Part shown: one piece after another, positions 1-7,819 of the stretch
Position numbering within the stretch: the first letter of the stretch is position 1
Layout of the letters: every line of letters starts with the position of its first letter
NCBI GenBank assembly: GCA_903926855.1
Contig: CAIYKV010000156.1
Location: forward strand, 1 to 32,632
Source: an uncultured Bacteroidota bacterium
Lineage (GTDB): Bacteria > Bacteroidota > Bacteroidia > Chitinophagales > Chitinophagaceae
Length of the DNA stretch: 32,632 nt
Direction of reading: 5' to 3'
Program-made: the position numbers and the translations under genes
The notes under the pieces: model-generated
Seen by the model: the letters and a program-made list of their open reading frames with translations, nothing else
Databases searched by the model: none
Told to the model about the DNA's origin: nothing

Positions 1-12
1 AATTATCAGGGT

Positions 13-20
13 TACCTTTG
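13..20 (+). promoter_or_regulatory. Bacteroidota-type -7 element (TACCTTTG)
   Basis: The octamer TACCTTTG matches the Bacteroidota sigma-70 -7 consensus TAnnTTTG exactly. The matching -33 TTTG would lie just outside the window, so only half of the promoter can be seen. If used, it would start transcription near position 27 and give the first gene a leader of about 195 nt. Confidence 0.45.
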
Positions 21-221
21 TGCTTTCTCAGTATTAACAGTATACTTACAGGATTTGAAGTACATCTACTATTGAATCAGCCAATTCATTAAACCGTTAC
101 GGTTTCTCCCTGTAAAGTTCCGATTGCTCCCATTTACATTGCCTTGCTTCATATGAGATCCGTTGCGCGCCATCAACGATTTTAAGTATTCATTTGATTA
201 TTAAACATTAAACAAATAACT
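21..221 (+). other. Probable long 5' leader with a small hairpin
   Basis: No gene is seen here. The stretch lies between a -7-like element and the first gene. It holds a hairpin at 91-105 (AAACCG, loop TTA, CGGTTT). The 3' end is AT-rich, with no clear Shine-Dalgarno sequence before the ATG at 222. I do not recognise a riboswitch class. Confidence 0.3.
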
Positions 222-635
222 ATGAAAATGCAATCAATCAACACCATCGCAAAAAGGTTTTTTTTAGGTAACCTGTTAGTAGCTGCTTTATTTTTATCAG
301 CTAGTGCAAATACCAGACATTCCGCAATTATTTCTCCTGAGAAAGTAGAAGTAAAGTATACAGGTTTAGATGTAAATAACCTGTTATCATTCAATGTTAA
401 GTACAGTAACCCTACCGGTAATACTTTTAGCCTGGTAGTGTTGGATGAGAATGGAGACCAGTTGTTCAAAGGTTCTTATGGAGATAAGAATTTTGACAAA
501 ACCTTTAAATTACCAAAATCTGAAGTGAGTAAAGTAACTTTTGTGATTGAGGATACAAAACAAGGTTCTAAAGAAAAATTCGATGTAAACATCAATACAC
601 GTGTTGTTGAAGATGTTACTGTAAGCAAGGGATAA
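222..635 (+). CDS. Small secreted protein of unknown function
   Basis: Encodes 137 residues. The N-terminus is a classic Sec signal peptide: basic residues around 11-12, a hydrophobic core near 15-25, and a likely cleavage after ASA near residue 29. The mature part of about 108 residues is rich in beta-type segments (e.g. LLSFNVKYSN, FSLVVLDENG, KVTFVIED) and charged residues with no cysteine, which suggests a small beta-sandwich exported to the periplasm or beyond. I do not recognise a named domain; similar short exported proteins are common in Chitinophagaceae. It may start at M1 or M3; M1 is used. The gene stands alone, with a long leader before it and a strong terminator 20 nt after the stop, so it is probably monocistronic. 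Confidence 0.75.
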   Translation: MKMQSINTIAKRFFLGNLLVAALFLSASANTRHSAIISPEKVEVKYTGLDVNNLLSFNVKYSNPTGNTFSLVVLDENGDQLFKGSYGDKNFDKTFKLPKSEVSKVTFVIEDTKQGSKEKFDVNINTRVVEDVTVSKG

Positions 636-656
636 TCCTTTACAACTCCATTTATA

Positions 657-692
657 AAAACTGCTATTGATATATCAATAGCAGTTTTTATT
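657..692 (+). terminator. Rho-independent terminator
   Basis: A 26-nt perfect palindrome (13-nt arms ACTGCTATTGATA / TATCAATAGCAGT) is followed by a T-run. It sits about 20 nt after the stop of the secreted-protein gene. The flanking A and T runs let it work on either strand, but the only gene ending here is on the plus strand. Confidence 0.85.
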
Positions 693-761
693 TTCGGCTA
701 CTCAGAACAGCTGTTGAAAACTTATCTGTAACTATTCCATCAGGGAAATTATTTTCACAAT

Positions 762-953
762 ATGGAAATGCAGCAATGTTTATTCTGTGCCCAGATAGTT
801 CAGTTGGTTCATGTACATGGTCACTACCAATGTCCGGTATGTTTTACCAATGCACTTCCCTGTTGCGATGGCGATAATTGTTCTACTAACCACCTGCTCC
901 GTAATCAGGATATACTGATAGCCGAAGAACTACCCGGTAACCCGGAAGAATAG
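762..953 (+). CDS. Small cysteine-rich (putative zinc-ribbon) protein
   Basis: Encodes 63 residues. Two CxxC knuckles (CLFC at 6-9, CPVC at 24-27) separated by 14 residues have the spacing of a zinc ribbon. A third cluster follows (CCDGDNC at 34-40), and two histidines (H17, H20) lie between the knuckles. There is no signal peptide or membrane segment, so it should be cytoplasmic. The function is unknown; a metal-binding structural or regulatory role is an inference from the cysteine pattern alone. The start is the ATG at 762; the next methionine (M3) would also keep all cysteines. It lies between two terminators and faces typA convergently. Confidence 0.6.
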   Translation: MEMQQCLFCAQIVQLVHVHGHYQCPVCFTNALPCCDGDNCSTNHLLRNQDILIAEELPGNPEE

Positions 954-974
954 GGTATACAATCAACTACCCAT

Positions 975-1005
975 AAAAAAAACTCCGGCACTCATGGCAC
1001 CGGAG
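975..1005 (-). terminator. Terminator of typA
   Basis: Read on the minus strand, a GC-rich hairpin (CTCCGG outer stem extended by two wobble pairs and one C-G pair, 5-nt loop) is followed by eight T. It lies 27 nt beyond the typA stop codon. Confidence 0.85.
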
Positions 1006-1031
1006 ATCCTCAGTATAGTTATTTTCAAAGT

Positions 1032-2846
1032 TTATCCTACTGCTTCGCTTTGCATACTCTTACTACTCTTCTTCCTGTCATCTTCATTCAACACTACTTT
1101 ACGCATACGGATATTCTTGGGGGTTACTTCTATACACTCATCCTGCTGAATATACTCCATACACTCTTCCAGTGTAAACTGCAATTTCGGAACAATACGC
1201 ACCGCATCATCACTTCCACTGGCACGGTGGTTGGTCAGCTTTTTCATTTCCACTGCATTCACATTCAGGTCGCCTGGTTTAATATGTTCGGCAATCACCT
1301 GACCAACATATACCTCTTCACCCGGATCAACAAAGAAACTTCCTCTGTCTTGTAGCTTATCAATCGAATAAGCGGTAGTAGTTCCACCGAATTTTGCGAT
1401 CAATACACCATTATTTCTTCCGGGAATAGGTCCTTTCCATGGCTTATAATCTACAAAGCGATGAGCCATTACTGCTTCACCGGCAGTATTGGTTAACATT
1501 TGTGAACGAAGTCCGATCAAGCCTCTGGAAGGAATCTCAAATTCCAGGTGCTGCATTTCTCCCTTACTCTCCATGATCTGCATTTCACCTTTTCTTTGCG
1601 TAACCAGGTCAATTACTTTACCACTGAAATCAGCAGGTACATCTACCACCAGGTTCTCATATGGCTCATGTTTTTTACCATCAATCGTTTTTACGAGAAC
1701 CTGTGGATTACCCACGGTTAACTCATATCCTTCTCTGCGCATGGTTTCTACCAGGATACCCAGGTGCAAAATACCACGTCCGAATACCAGGAAGCTATCT
1801 GCACTATCGGTGTCTTCAACACGTAATGCAAGGTTCTTTTCTGTTTCTTTCATCAAACGGTCGCGCAGGTGGCGTGAAGTAACAAACTTACCATCCTTTC
1901 CAAAGAAAGGTGAGTTGTTAATACTAAAGGTCATGCTCATCGTAGGTTCATCCACACTGATAATCGGTAAGCCTTCTGGTGTTTCTGTATCGGCAATCGT
2001 ATCTCCGATATTAAAGTTTTCCAAACCTACTACCGCACAAAGATCACCAGCAATTACTTCGGTAACTTTACGTTTTCCCATTCCCTCAAATACATACAAT
2101 TCCTTTACACGACTCTTTTTGATAGATCCATCTGCCTGAACCAAGGCGATTTGTTGATTTTCCTTGATAACACCACGGGTTACTTTACCAATAGCAATAC
2201 GTCCAAGGAAAGAAGAATAATCCAATGAGGTAATCTGCATTTGCAATGGACCTTCATTCACTTTTGGTGCAGGAACATGTTTGATGATCCCGTCCATTAA
2301 AGCGAATATATCTTCTGTTTGTGTTAAACTATCATTGAACCAACCGTTTTTACCACTACCATAATAAGTAGGGAAATTCAATTGTTCTTCAGTTGCATCC
2401 AGGTTAAAGAAAAGTTCGAAAACGGCATCGTGCACTTCATCAGGGCGACAGTTTGGTTTATCAACTTTATTGATTACCACTATCGGACGAAGATGCAATT
2501 GCAGGGCTTTCTGTAATACAAAACGGGTTTGTGGCATTGGACCTTCAAAAGCATCCACCAACAAGATAACTCCATCCGCCATTTTTAATACCCTTTCCAC
2601 TTCTCCACCAAAATCACTGTGCCCGGGCGTATCAATCACATTGATTTTTACATCCTTATAGATAACTGCGGCATTCTTGCTGAAAATAGTAATCCCTCTT
2701 TCTTTTTCAAGGTCATTACTATCCATGATCAGTTCACCAGTTTCCTGGTTATCTCTGAACACTTTTGTTGTTTGTAATATCCTGTCAACCAGTGTTGTTT
2801 TACCATGATCCACGTGCGCAATAATGGCAATATTTCTTATTTCCAT
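1032..2846 (-). CDS. typA: Translational GTPase TypA/BipA
   Basis: Encodes 604 residues, the usual TypA length. The GTPase motifs are intact: G1 AHVDHGKT (10-17), G2 GITI (51-54), G3 DTPGH (72-76) and G4 NKVD (126-129). Downstream come the EF-Tu-like beta-barrel domain, EF-G-like domains III and V (e.g. the FEIPSRGLIGLRS segment), and the TypA-specific C-terminal region with the NHRASGSDD segment. The family binds the ribosome in an EF-G-like way and helps ribosome biogenesis and translation under cold or other stress. The start is the ATG at 2846, supported by a near-ideal promoter 18 nt upstream. The gene appears monocistronic: own promoter and own terminator. Confidence 0.97.
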   Translation of the reverse strand: MEIRNIAIIAHVDHGKTTLVDRILQTTKVFRDNQETGELIMDSNDLEKERGITIFSKNAAVIYKDVKINVIDTPGHSDFGGEVERVLKMADGVILLVDAFEGPMPQTRFVLQKALQLHLRPIVVINKVDKPNCRPDEVHDAVFELFFNLDATEEQLNFPTYYGSGKNGWFNDSLTQTEDIFALMDGIIKHVPAPKVNEGPLQMQITSLDYSSFLGRIAIGKVTRGVIKENQQIALVQADGSIKKSRVKELYVFEGMGKRKVTEVIAGDLCAVVGLENFNIGDTIADTETPEGLPIISVDEPTMSMTFSINNSPFFGKDGKFVTSRHLRDRLMKETEKNLALRVEDTDSADSFLVFGRGILHLGILVETMRREGYELTVGNPQVLVKTIDGKKHEPYENLVVDVPADFSGKVIDLVTQRKGEMQIMESKGEMQHLEFEIPSRGLIGLRSQMLTNTAGEAVMAHRFVDYKPWKGPIPGRNNGVLIAKFGGTTTAYSIDKLQDRGSFFVDPGEEVYVGQVIAEHIKPGDLNVNAVEMKKLTNHRASGSDDAVRIVPKLQFTLEECMEYIQQDECIEVTPKNIRMRKVVLNEDDRKKSSKSMQSEAVG

Positions 2847-2863
2847 GTAAAATTTTAAGTGTG

Positions 2864-2894
2864 CAAAGGTACGACTTTACAACCGGAGGGCAAA
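2864..2894 (-). promoter_or_regulatory. Promoter of typA (TTTG - 19 nt - TACCTTTG)
   Basis: On the minus strand TTTG (2894-2891) is separated by exactly 19 nt from TACCTTTG (2871-2864). This fits the Bacteroidota -33/-7 consensus at every position. The predicted start of transcription lies about 10 nt before the typA ATG, giving a very short leader. Confidence 0.85.
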
Positions 2895-2931
2895 GAGTTA
2901 ACAGAAATATGACATAAGAGTCTGGAAAACA

Positions 2932-2970
2932 GGGGGATAGGGGGAGGAGTTACGCGATTTGGGGGACGGG
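2932..2970 (+). repeat. G-tract cluster (possible G-quadruplex)
   Basis: Four G-runs of 5, 5, 5 and 3 (2932-2936, 2940-2944, 2961-2965, 2968-2970) lie in the 240-bp gap between the stop of the acyltransferase gene and the typA promoter. Two loops are short (2-3 nt) and one is 16 nt. The tract is conspicuous in otherwise AT-rich intergenic DNA. Confidence 0.3.
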
Positions 2971-3085
2971 TGACGGATTTTGCGCTATGGGGTTATAAAT
3001 ATCTGGCAGGTTACCATAAGGAGAATCTATAATAATCATATTCAGCATATAACACATAACCCAAAACGAGGAACCCGTAAACTCA

Positions 3086-4204
3086 CTATACCCTTAGATA
3101 AATCTTTTTCTTATCCATCCAATACCCCACACTCCAGCATAGCAGCATATAGCAAACGGCAAATAGTAAAGCACTCCAGTAATCGCCAACATGATTAAAT
3201 ATATTTTGATAGATCCAGCTGAACAGGGATTTGTCCCCAATATTAATCATGTATAATACCGTAACCAGTAACTCTGAAACCAGGTATACAGTAAGCGGAT
3301 TTTTTCCTGCTATTTCAAAAAAACCTGCCCATCTTGTCTTCTGCTTCATATCTATCAGGTAAATAACCGCTCCCAGAATCATACAATCCAATCCAACCGT
3401 TTGCAGTACAAAAGAGCTTGTCCATAATTTTTTATTGATTGGGAAAATGAAATTCCAGAAATAGGCAATGATAACAAGTACAAATCCGGCAAGAATCAAC
3501 TTAGTGATTCCTTCATAAGTTTTTCCGCTTTTCTGAACATGCATCCCAACAAAATATCCGGCAACCACATTTACAATGGCCGGCAGGGTGCTAAGCCAAC
3601 CTTCCGGATCAAATGCAACCCCTTCTCCATGGTATAAATGATTTTCACCCATCAGCCAGAGGTCAAATTTCAAACCTGCATTACCCAATAAGCTAAGTGG
3701 ATCATTGGGATCTCCAAACCAGAAACAAATGCCCCAATATAGCAGTAATAAACCAATACTAATTACAATGACTGTTTTTCTCTTCAGGAAATAAACAAGC
3801 AGGGATGCAAAAAAATAGCAGAGGGCAATTCTTTGCAAAACTCCTAATATTCTGGTATGTGAAATAGGTGATAAAGACCAATGCCCTTCGTCATTATTGA
3901 AAAAAGGGAACCAATACATAAGAAATCCTAATAAAAATATAATCAGAGTTCTTTTACAAATTTTACCCAACACTTCTGCCCGCGTTTTCTGCTCCCATTT
4001 CAGCATTACAAAACTCATAGCATTCCCTACTGCAAACAAAAAGGAAGGGAAAACCAGGTCGGTTGGTGTGAAACCGTTCCATTTGGCATGTTGCAGGGGG
4101 GCAAAGGTTAAAGAGCCATCGCCTGATGTATTTACAATAATCATTAAACAGATGGTAAGCCCTCTAAAAACATCTAGGGCAAGAAATCGTTGGTTAGATG
4201 ACAT
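3086..4204 (-). CDS. NagX / HGSNAT-like membrane acyltransferase (DUF5009-type)
   Basis: Encodes 372 residues with about ten predicted membrane segments. The N-terminus RFLALDVFRGLTICLMIIVN and the ILGVLQRIALCY segment near 125-136 are hallmarks of the bacterial relatives of heparan-alpha-glucosaminide N-acetyltransferase (NagX-like). Eukaryotic HGSNAT transfers acetyl from cytosolic acetyl-CoA to glucosamine on the other side of the membrane; the bacterial members are thought to acylate amino sugars, but the substrate here is unknown. Start ATG 4204. It is divergent from the DoxX-like gene (87 bp between starts), where I see no convincing promoter. There is no sugar-catabolic gene beside it, so a role in N-acetylglucosamine uptake is not supported by context. 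Confidence 0.85.
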   Translation of the reverse strand: MSSNQRFLALDVFRGLTICLMIIVNTSGDGSLTFAPLQHAKWNGFTPTDLVFPSFLFAVGNAMSFVMLKWEQKTRAEVLGKICKRTLIIFLLGFLMYWFPFFNNDEGHWSLSPISHTRILGVLQRIALCYFFASLLVYFLKRKTVIVISIGLLLLYWGICFWFGDPNDPLSLLGNAGLKFDLWLMGENHLYHGEGVAFDPEGWLSTLPAIVNVVAGYFVGMHVQKSGKTYEGITKLILAGFVLVIIAYFWNFIFPINKKLWTSSFVLQTVGLDCMILGAVIYLIDMKQKTRWAGFFEIAGKNPLTVYLVSELLVTVLYMINIGDKSLFSWIYQNIFNHVGDYWSALLFAVCYMLLCWSVGYWMDKKKIYLRV

Positions 4205-4291
4205 GGCATTTGTTTTTGCAGAAACCGAATATACTTATTTTCTTTTAGCGTAAAGGCAGATATACCCACAGTTTTATTCGTATATTAATGC

Positions 4292-4657
4292 ATGAAAAAG
4301 GCAGCCCTGATAATTCAATCTTTATTTTATGTTCTGGCCGGGCTAAATCATTTCAGAAGTCCCGGTACATACCTGGGCATGATACCTCCTTATCTGCCTA
4401 TTCCGGAAACACTCAATATCATAGCCGGTACTGCAGAGATTTTATTGGGAATTGGACTTATGTTTCCTCAGTATCGTAAATGGGCAGCTTATGGGATCAT
4501 ACTCATGTTATTTGCATTTATACCTGCTCATATATACTTTATCCATATAGGGAGTTGTATACCAGGAGGATTATGCGTTCCGAATTGGGTAGGCTGGTTA
4601 CGATTAATTGCCATTCATCCATTGTTAATGGCCTGGGCATGGTGGTGCAGGAAATAA
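4292..4657 (+). CDS. DoxX-like small membrane protein
   Basis: Encodes 121 residues with four predicted membrane helices, the size and layout of the DoxX family. The first helix with the following LNHFRSP and the AGTAEILLGIGL segment in helix 2 are typical. Family members are linked loosely to quinone or redox functions and detoxification; the exact role is unknown. A CIPGGLC pair of cysteines lies in the loop before helix 4. Start ATG 4292. The next gene starts 27 nt after the stop, so the two are probably cotranscribed. Confidence 0.8.
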   Translation: MKKAALIIQSLFYVLAGLNHFRSPGTYLGMIPPYLPIPETLNIIAGTAEILLGIGLMFPQYRKWAAYGIILMLFAFIPAHIYFIHIGSCIPGGLCVPNWVGWLRLIAIHPLLMAWAWWCRK

Positions 4658-4684
4658 TTATGTAGATTTAAAAAAATATAGTCT

Positions 4685-5686
4685 ATGCGTTTTCTGAAAA
4701 GATTACTTGCCGTATTACTGATACTTACCATTGTTTACCTGTTGGGGCCCCATCCTTCCATTCCATTGTATAGCAAGGTGATTCCATCAGTTCCTGCAAC
4801 AGCTGACTCCCTTGAGAAATACATTTCGAAACTGGAGGCAGAACATAAGATCAAGCCAGACAATGAAGCGAGGATAGTTTGGGCAAATGATTCGGTAAAA
4901 GAAAAAACAGAATATGCCATAGTATATCTTCATGGGTTCAGTGCCAGTCAGGAAGAAGGTAACCCCGTTCACCGAAATATTGCAAAGAAATTTGGATGCA
5001 ATCTATACCTGTCAAGACTTTCACAACATGGTATTGATACAACAGATGCACTAATCAACCTGACTGCAGATAATTTATGGGAATCTGCCAAAGAAGCTTA
5101 CGCCATAGGAAAACAAATCGGGAAAAAAGTAATCCTGATGGGCACTTCTACCGGGGGTAGTTTGGCTTTACAATTGGCTGCGGATAACCCGGAGATAGCC
5201 GGTCTGGTATTATATTCACCTAATATTGCCATTAATGATCCCAATGCCTGGCTGCTCAACAATCCATGGGGTTTGCAGATAGCAAGATTGGTAAAAGGTT
5301 CTAAACTGAATACGGCAGGTAGTGGCAGCCCTCAATACAACCGGTACTGGAACCATATTTACCGTTTGGAAGCAACCACACAATTGGAAGAACTATTAGA
5401 AACTTCCATGACACCAGGTACTTTCAGTAAAGTAAAACAGCCTACGCTTACTTTATATTATTATAAAGACCAGAAGAACCAGGATCCGGTAGTAAAAGTA
5501 TCGGCCATGAAGGATATGATGCAACAACTGGGCACACCTGAAGCGCAGAAAAAGATGGTGGCCATTCCCGGGGCAGGCGGACATGTGCTGGCTTCTCCCA
5601 TCAGTTCAAAGGACATTGTTCAGGTTGAAAAAGAAACCGCCATTTTTCTGGAAACAGTTCTTCAGTTAAAACCGGTTCTGAAGTAA
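4685..5686 (+). CDS. Membrane-anchored or secreted alpha/beta hydrolase
   Basis: Encodes 333 residues. A hydrophobic N-terminal segment (about 4-21) is a signal anchor or signal peptide, placing the enzyme outside the cytoplasmic membrane. The alpha/beta-hydrolase core follows: oxyanion region YLHGFSAS near 81-88, nucleophile elbow GTSTGG with S155, likely acid D267, and histidine H300 in GAGGHVL. The fold resembles carboxylesterase and lysophospholipase relatives; the substrate cannot be told from sequence. It follows the DoxX-like gene by 27 nt and precedes fabH by about 120 nt. An ester or lipid hydrolase role would fit the lipid-related genes downstream, but that is inference. Confidence 0.85.
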   Translation: MRFLKRLLAVLLILTIVYLLGPHPSIPLYSKVIPSVPATADSLEKYISKLEAEHKIKPDNEARIVWANDSVKEKTEYAIVYLHGFSASQEEGNPVHRNIAKKFGCNLYLSRLSQHGIDTTDALINLTADNLWESAKEAYAIGKQIGKKVILMGTSTGGSLALQLAADNPEIAGLVLYSPNIAINDPNAWLLNNPWGLQIARLVKGSKLNTAGSGSPQYNRYWNHIYRLEATTQLEELLETSMTPGTFSKVKQPTLTLYYYKDQKNQDPVVKVSAMKDMMQQLGTPEAQKKMVAIPGAGGHVLASPISSKDIVQVEKETAIFLETVLQLKPVLK

Positions 5687-5807
5687 GTCGGGTTGTTTTA
5701 ATCAATAAACCCCGTATTCAGATATCATTTGCTTTTATAGAAAACTCGGGCAAATAACAGTCTCGCAGTTTCCTTACCTTCATCCTCTCTAATTAAACGA
5801 TTTGCTT

Positions 5808-6857
5808 ATGCCCCGAAGTAAAATTGCCGGTATTGGAATGTATGTGCCTGAAAAAGTGGTTACCAATAATGAGCTCAAGCAATACATGGATACCGATGAC
5901 CAATGGATACAGGAGCGAACTGGTATACAGGAACGTCATTATGCTCATCGAACGGAAGAAACCACCACCACTATGGCAGTTGAGGCTGCTAGTATAGCGA
6001 TCAAAAGAGCGGGAATCAGCGCTGCCGATATTGATTTTATCGTTTTTGCCACATTATCTCCAGACTATTATTTTCCAGGTTGTGGTGTACTGCTACAACG
6101 GGCAATGAAAATGAAAGAGATTGGCGCCCTTGATGTTCGTAACCAGTGCAGCGGGTTTTTATATGCCCTGAGTGTTGCGGATCAGTTTATTAAGACAGGC
6201 ATGTATAAGAATATCCTGGTGGTGGGTAGTGAAAAGCATTCATTTGGACTTGATTTTACCACAAGAGGTAGAAATATTTCTGTGATTTTTGGTGATGGAG
6301 CGGGAGCCGTAGTATTGCAAGCCACCGAAAATGAACAAAGCGGCATATTAAGCACCCATTTACATAGTGATGGCGAATCTGCTGAAATACTGGCTATGTA
6401 TAACCCCGGTACGCATGCCAACCATTGGGCAGAGAAAAATTATGCTGCTTTTGATGAGGCAGAAATTGGTCAGATGTTTATGAGTCATACAATGATTGAT
6501 CAAGCCCAGAATTTTCCATTTATGGATGGGCAATCTGTATTTAAAAAAGCAGTTGTTAAATTTCCGGAAGTAATCATGGAAGCACTCTATAAGAATGGAT
6601 ACAATCCTTCCGATATCAATCTCCTGATTCCTCATCAGGCCAATTTGCGGATCAGTCAGTTTGTGCAACAAAAATTAAAACTGCGCGATGATCAGGTATA
6701 TAATAATATTCAACATTACGGTAACACTACAGCCGCTTCAGTTCCCATAGCTTTGTGTGAAGCCTGGCAAAAAGGGATGATTAAAGAAGGCGATCTGGTT
6801 TGTCTGGCTGCTTTTGGTAGTGGATTCACCTGGGCTAGTGCTTTATTAAAATGGTAG
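5808..6857 (+). CDS. fabH: 3-oxoacyl-ACP synthase III (KAS III) family
   Basis: Encodes 349 residues from the ATG at 5808; a TTG two codons earlier is less likely. The thiolase-fold triad is complete: C114 in RNQCSGF, H276 in IPHQAN and N306 in HYGNTT. The N-terminal TDDQWIQERTGI segment is characteristic of FabH. KAS III condenses an acyl-CoA primer with malonyl-ACP to begin fatty acid synthesis; in Bacteroidota the primers are often branched. It is somewhat longer than the E. coli enzyme, with an insert around 200-240 (NPGTHANHWAEKNY onward), so a specialised member making another beta-keto product cannot be excluded. The lipid-kinase gene starts 55 nt downstream. Confidence 0.9.
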   Translation: MPRSKIAGIGMYVPEKVVTNNELKQYMDTDDQWIQERTGIQERHYAHRTEETTTTMAVEAASIAIKRAGISAADIDFIVFATLSPDYYFPGCGVLLQRAMKMKEIGALDVRNQCSGFLYALSVADQFIKTGMYKNILVVGSEKHSFGLDFTTRGRNISVIFGDGAGAVVLQATENEQSGILSTHLHSDGESAEILAMYNPGTHANHWAEKNYAAFDEAEIGQMFMSHTMIDQAQNFPFMDGQSVFKKAVVKFPEVIMEALYKNGYNPSDINLLIPHQANLRISQFVQQKLKLRDDQVYNNIQHYGNTTAASVPIALCEAWQKGMIKEGDLVCLAAFGSGFTWASALLKW

Positions 6858-6912
6858 CACCCAAACTTATTGTTTTTAATAAGTAATATTTTAACTGTTG
6901 AATTTTTGGTTG

Positions 6913-7815
6913 ATGAGCGAAAGAAAAATAATTTACCTGATAAACCCTATTTCCGGCACTTCAAAGAAACAGGGTATTAAAAAATTAATTGAAAGAGAAA
7001 CAACTGCTCAGGGTATTGCATTCGAAATATATTCCACAAACGTGAATGGCGACTACGATCTGTTGAAAGACAAGATACTGAAGGAAGGAATTACGGATGT
7101 AGTAATGATAGGAGGAGATGGAACAGTTAACCAGGTAACGAATGCCTTGCGTGACCTGACAGTCCGTTTTGGTATCATCCCCTTCGGTTCAGGTAATGGC
7201 TTGGCTTTGGCTGCGGGATTACCTACCAAGCCACAGCATGCCCTTTCTATCATTTTTGCGGGCAAGTCAAGAAAAGTAGATGCATTTCTGATCAATAACC
7301 AATACTCCTGCATGCTGAGTGGTATTGGTTTTGATGCCCAGGTAGCACATGATTTTGCTACTAAAGAAACGCGAGGGCTGATGATGTATACGCAACAGAG
7401 TATTTTTAATTATTTCAAAGCACATCCTTATCAGTTTGAGATCATACTCGAAAACTTTTCATTTTATTCAGACGCATTCTTTATCAGCATTGCCAATAGC
7501 AATCAATTCGGCAATCATGTTACCATTGCTCCACAGGCAAGTTTAAGTGATGGATTATTAGATATAGTGATCGTACAAAAAATGAATAAAGCCAAACTTC
7601 CATTTGCCATTCTGAAACATATCCGCGGAAATAATAAACTACAGCAACTGGTTGAAGATATGACCCATAAAAACATATTATATTTTCAAACGTCCTCTCT
7701 TACCATTAAAAATTTTAAACTTGCCCCACTGCATATTGATGGAGAACCCAGAGAAACTGCAGAAGAATTTACGATTGAGATATTAAAGGATTGCTTTGAT
7801 CTGATACAGGCTTGA
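6913..7815 (+). CDS. Diacylglycerol-kinase-family lipid kinase (YegS/DgkB type)
   Basis: Encodes 300 residues from the ATG at 6913; an upstream TTG at 6898 would add five residues that match nothing in the family. The DAGKc domain shows NPISG (11-15), the nucleotide-binding GGDGTVNQ with D69, and PFGSGNGLA near 90-98. The C-terminal half is the usual beta-sandwich, ending in the LHIDGEP motif. The family phosphorylates diacylglycerol or related lipids with ATP at the inner face of the membrane; the lipid substrate is not predictable here. It is probably cotranscribed with fabH. The stop lies only 4 nt from the stop of the convergent patatin gene, so no separate terminator fits between them. 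Confidence 0.9.
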   Translation: MSERKIIYLINPISGTSKKQGIKKLIERETTAQGIAFEIYSTNVNGDYDLLKDKILKEGITDVVMIGGDGTVNQVTNALRDLTVRFGIIPFGSGNGLALAAGLPTKPQHALSIIFAGKSRKVDAFLINNQYSCMLSGIGFDAQVAHDFATKETRGLMMYTQQSIFNYFKAHPYQFEIILENFSFYSDAFFISIANSNQFGNHVTIAPQASLSDGLLDIVIVQKMNKAKLPFAILKHIRGNNKLQQLVEDMTHKNILYFQTSSLTIKNFKLAPLHIDGEPRETAEEFTIEILKDCFDLIQA

Positions 7816-7819
7816 CTCC

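Noticed and set aside
182..469. 95-codon minus-strand frame overlapping the first secreted-protein gene
   Set aside because: Antisense shadow; the plus-strand frame has a signal peptide, ATG and terminator.
1489..2139. 216-codon open frame on the plus strand opposite typA
   Set aside because: It lies wholly antisense to a highly conserved gene, has no promoter or family signature, and its composition mirrors the typA codons.
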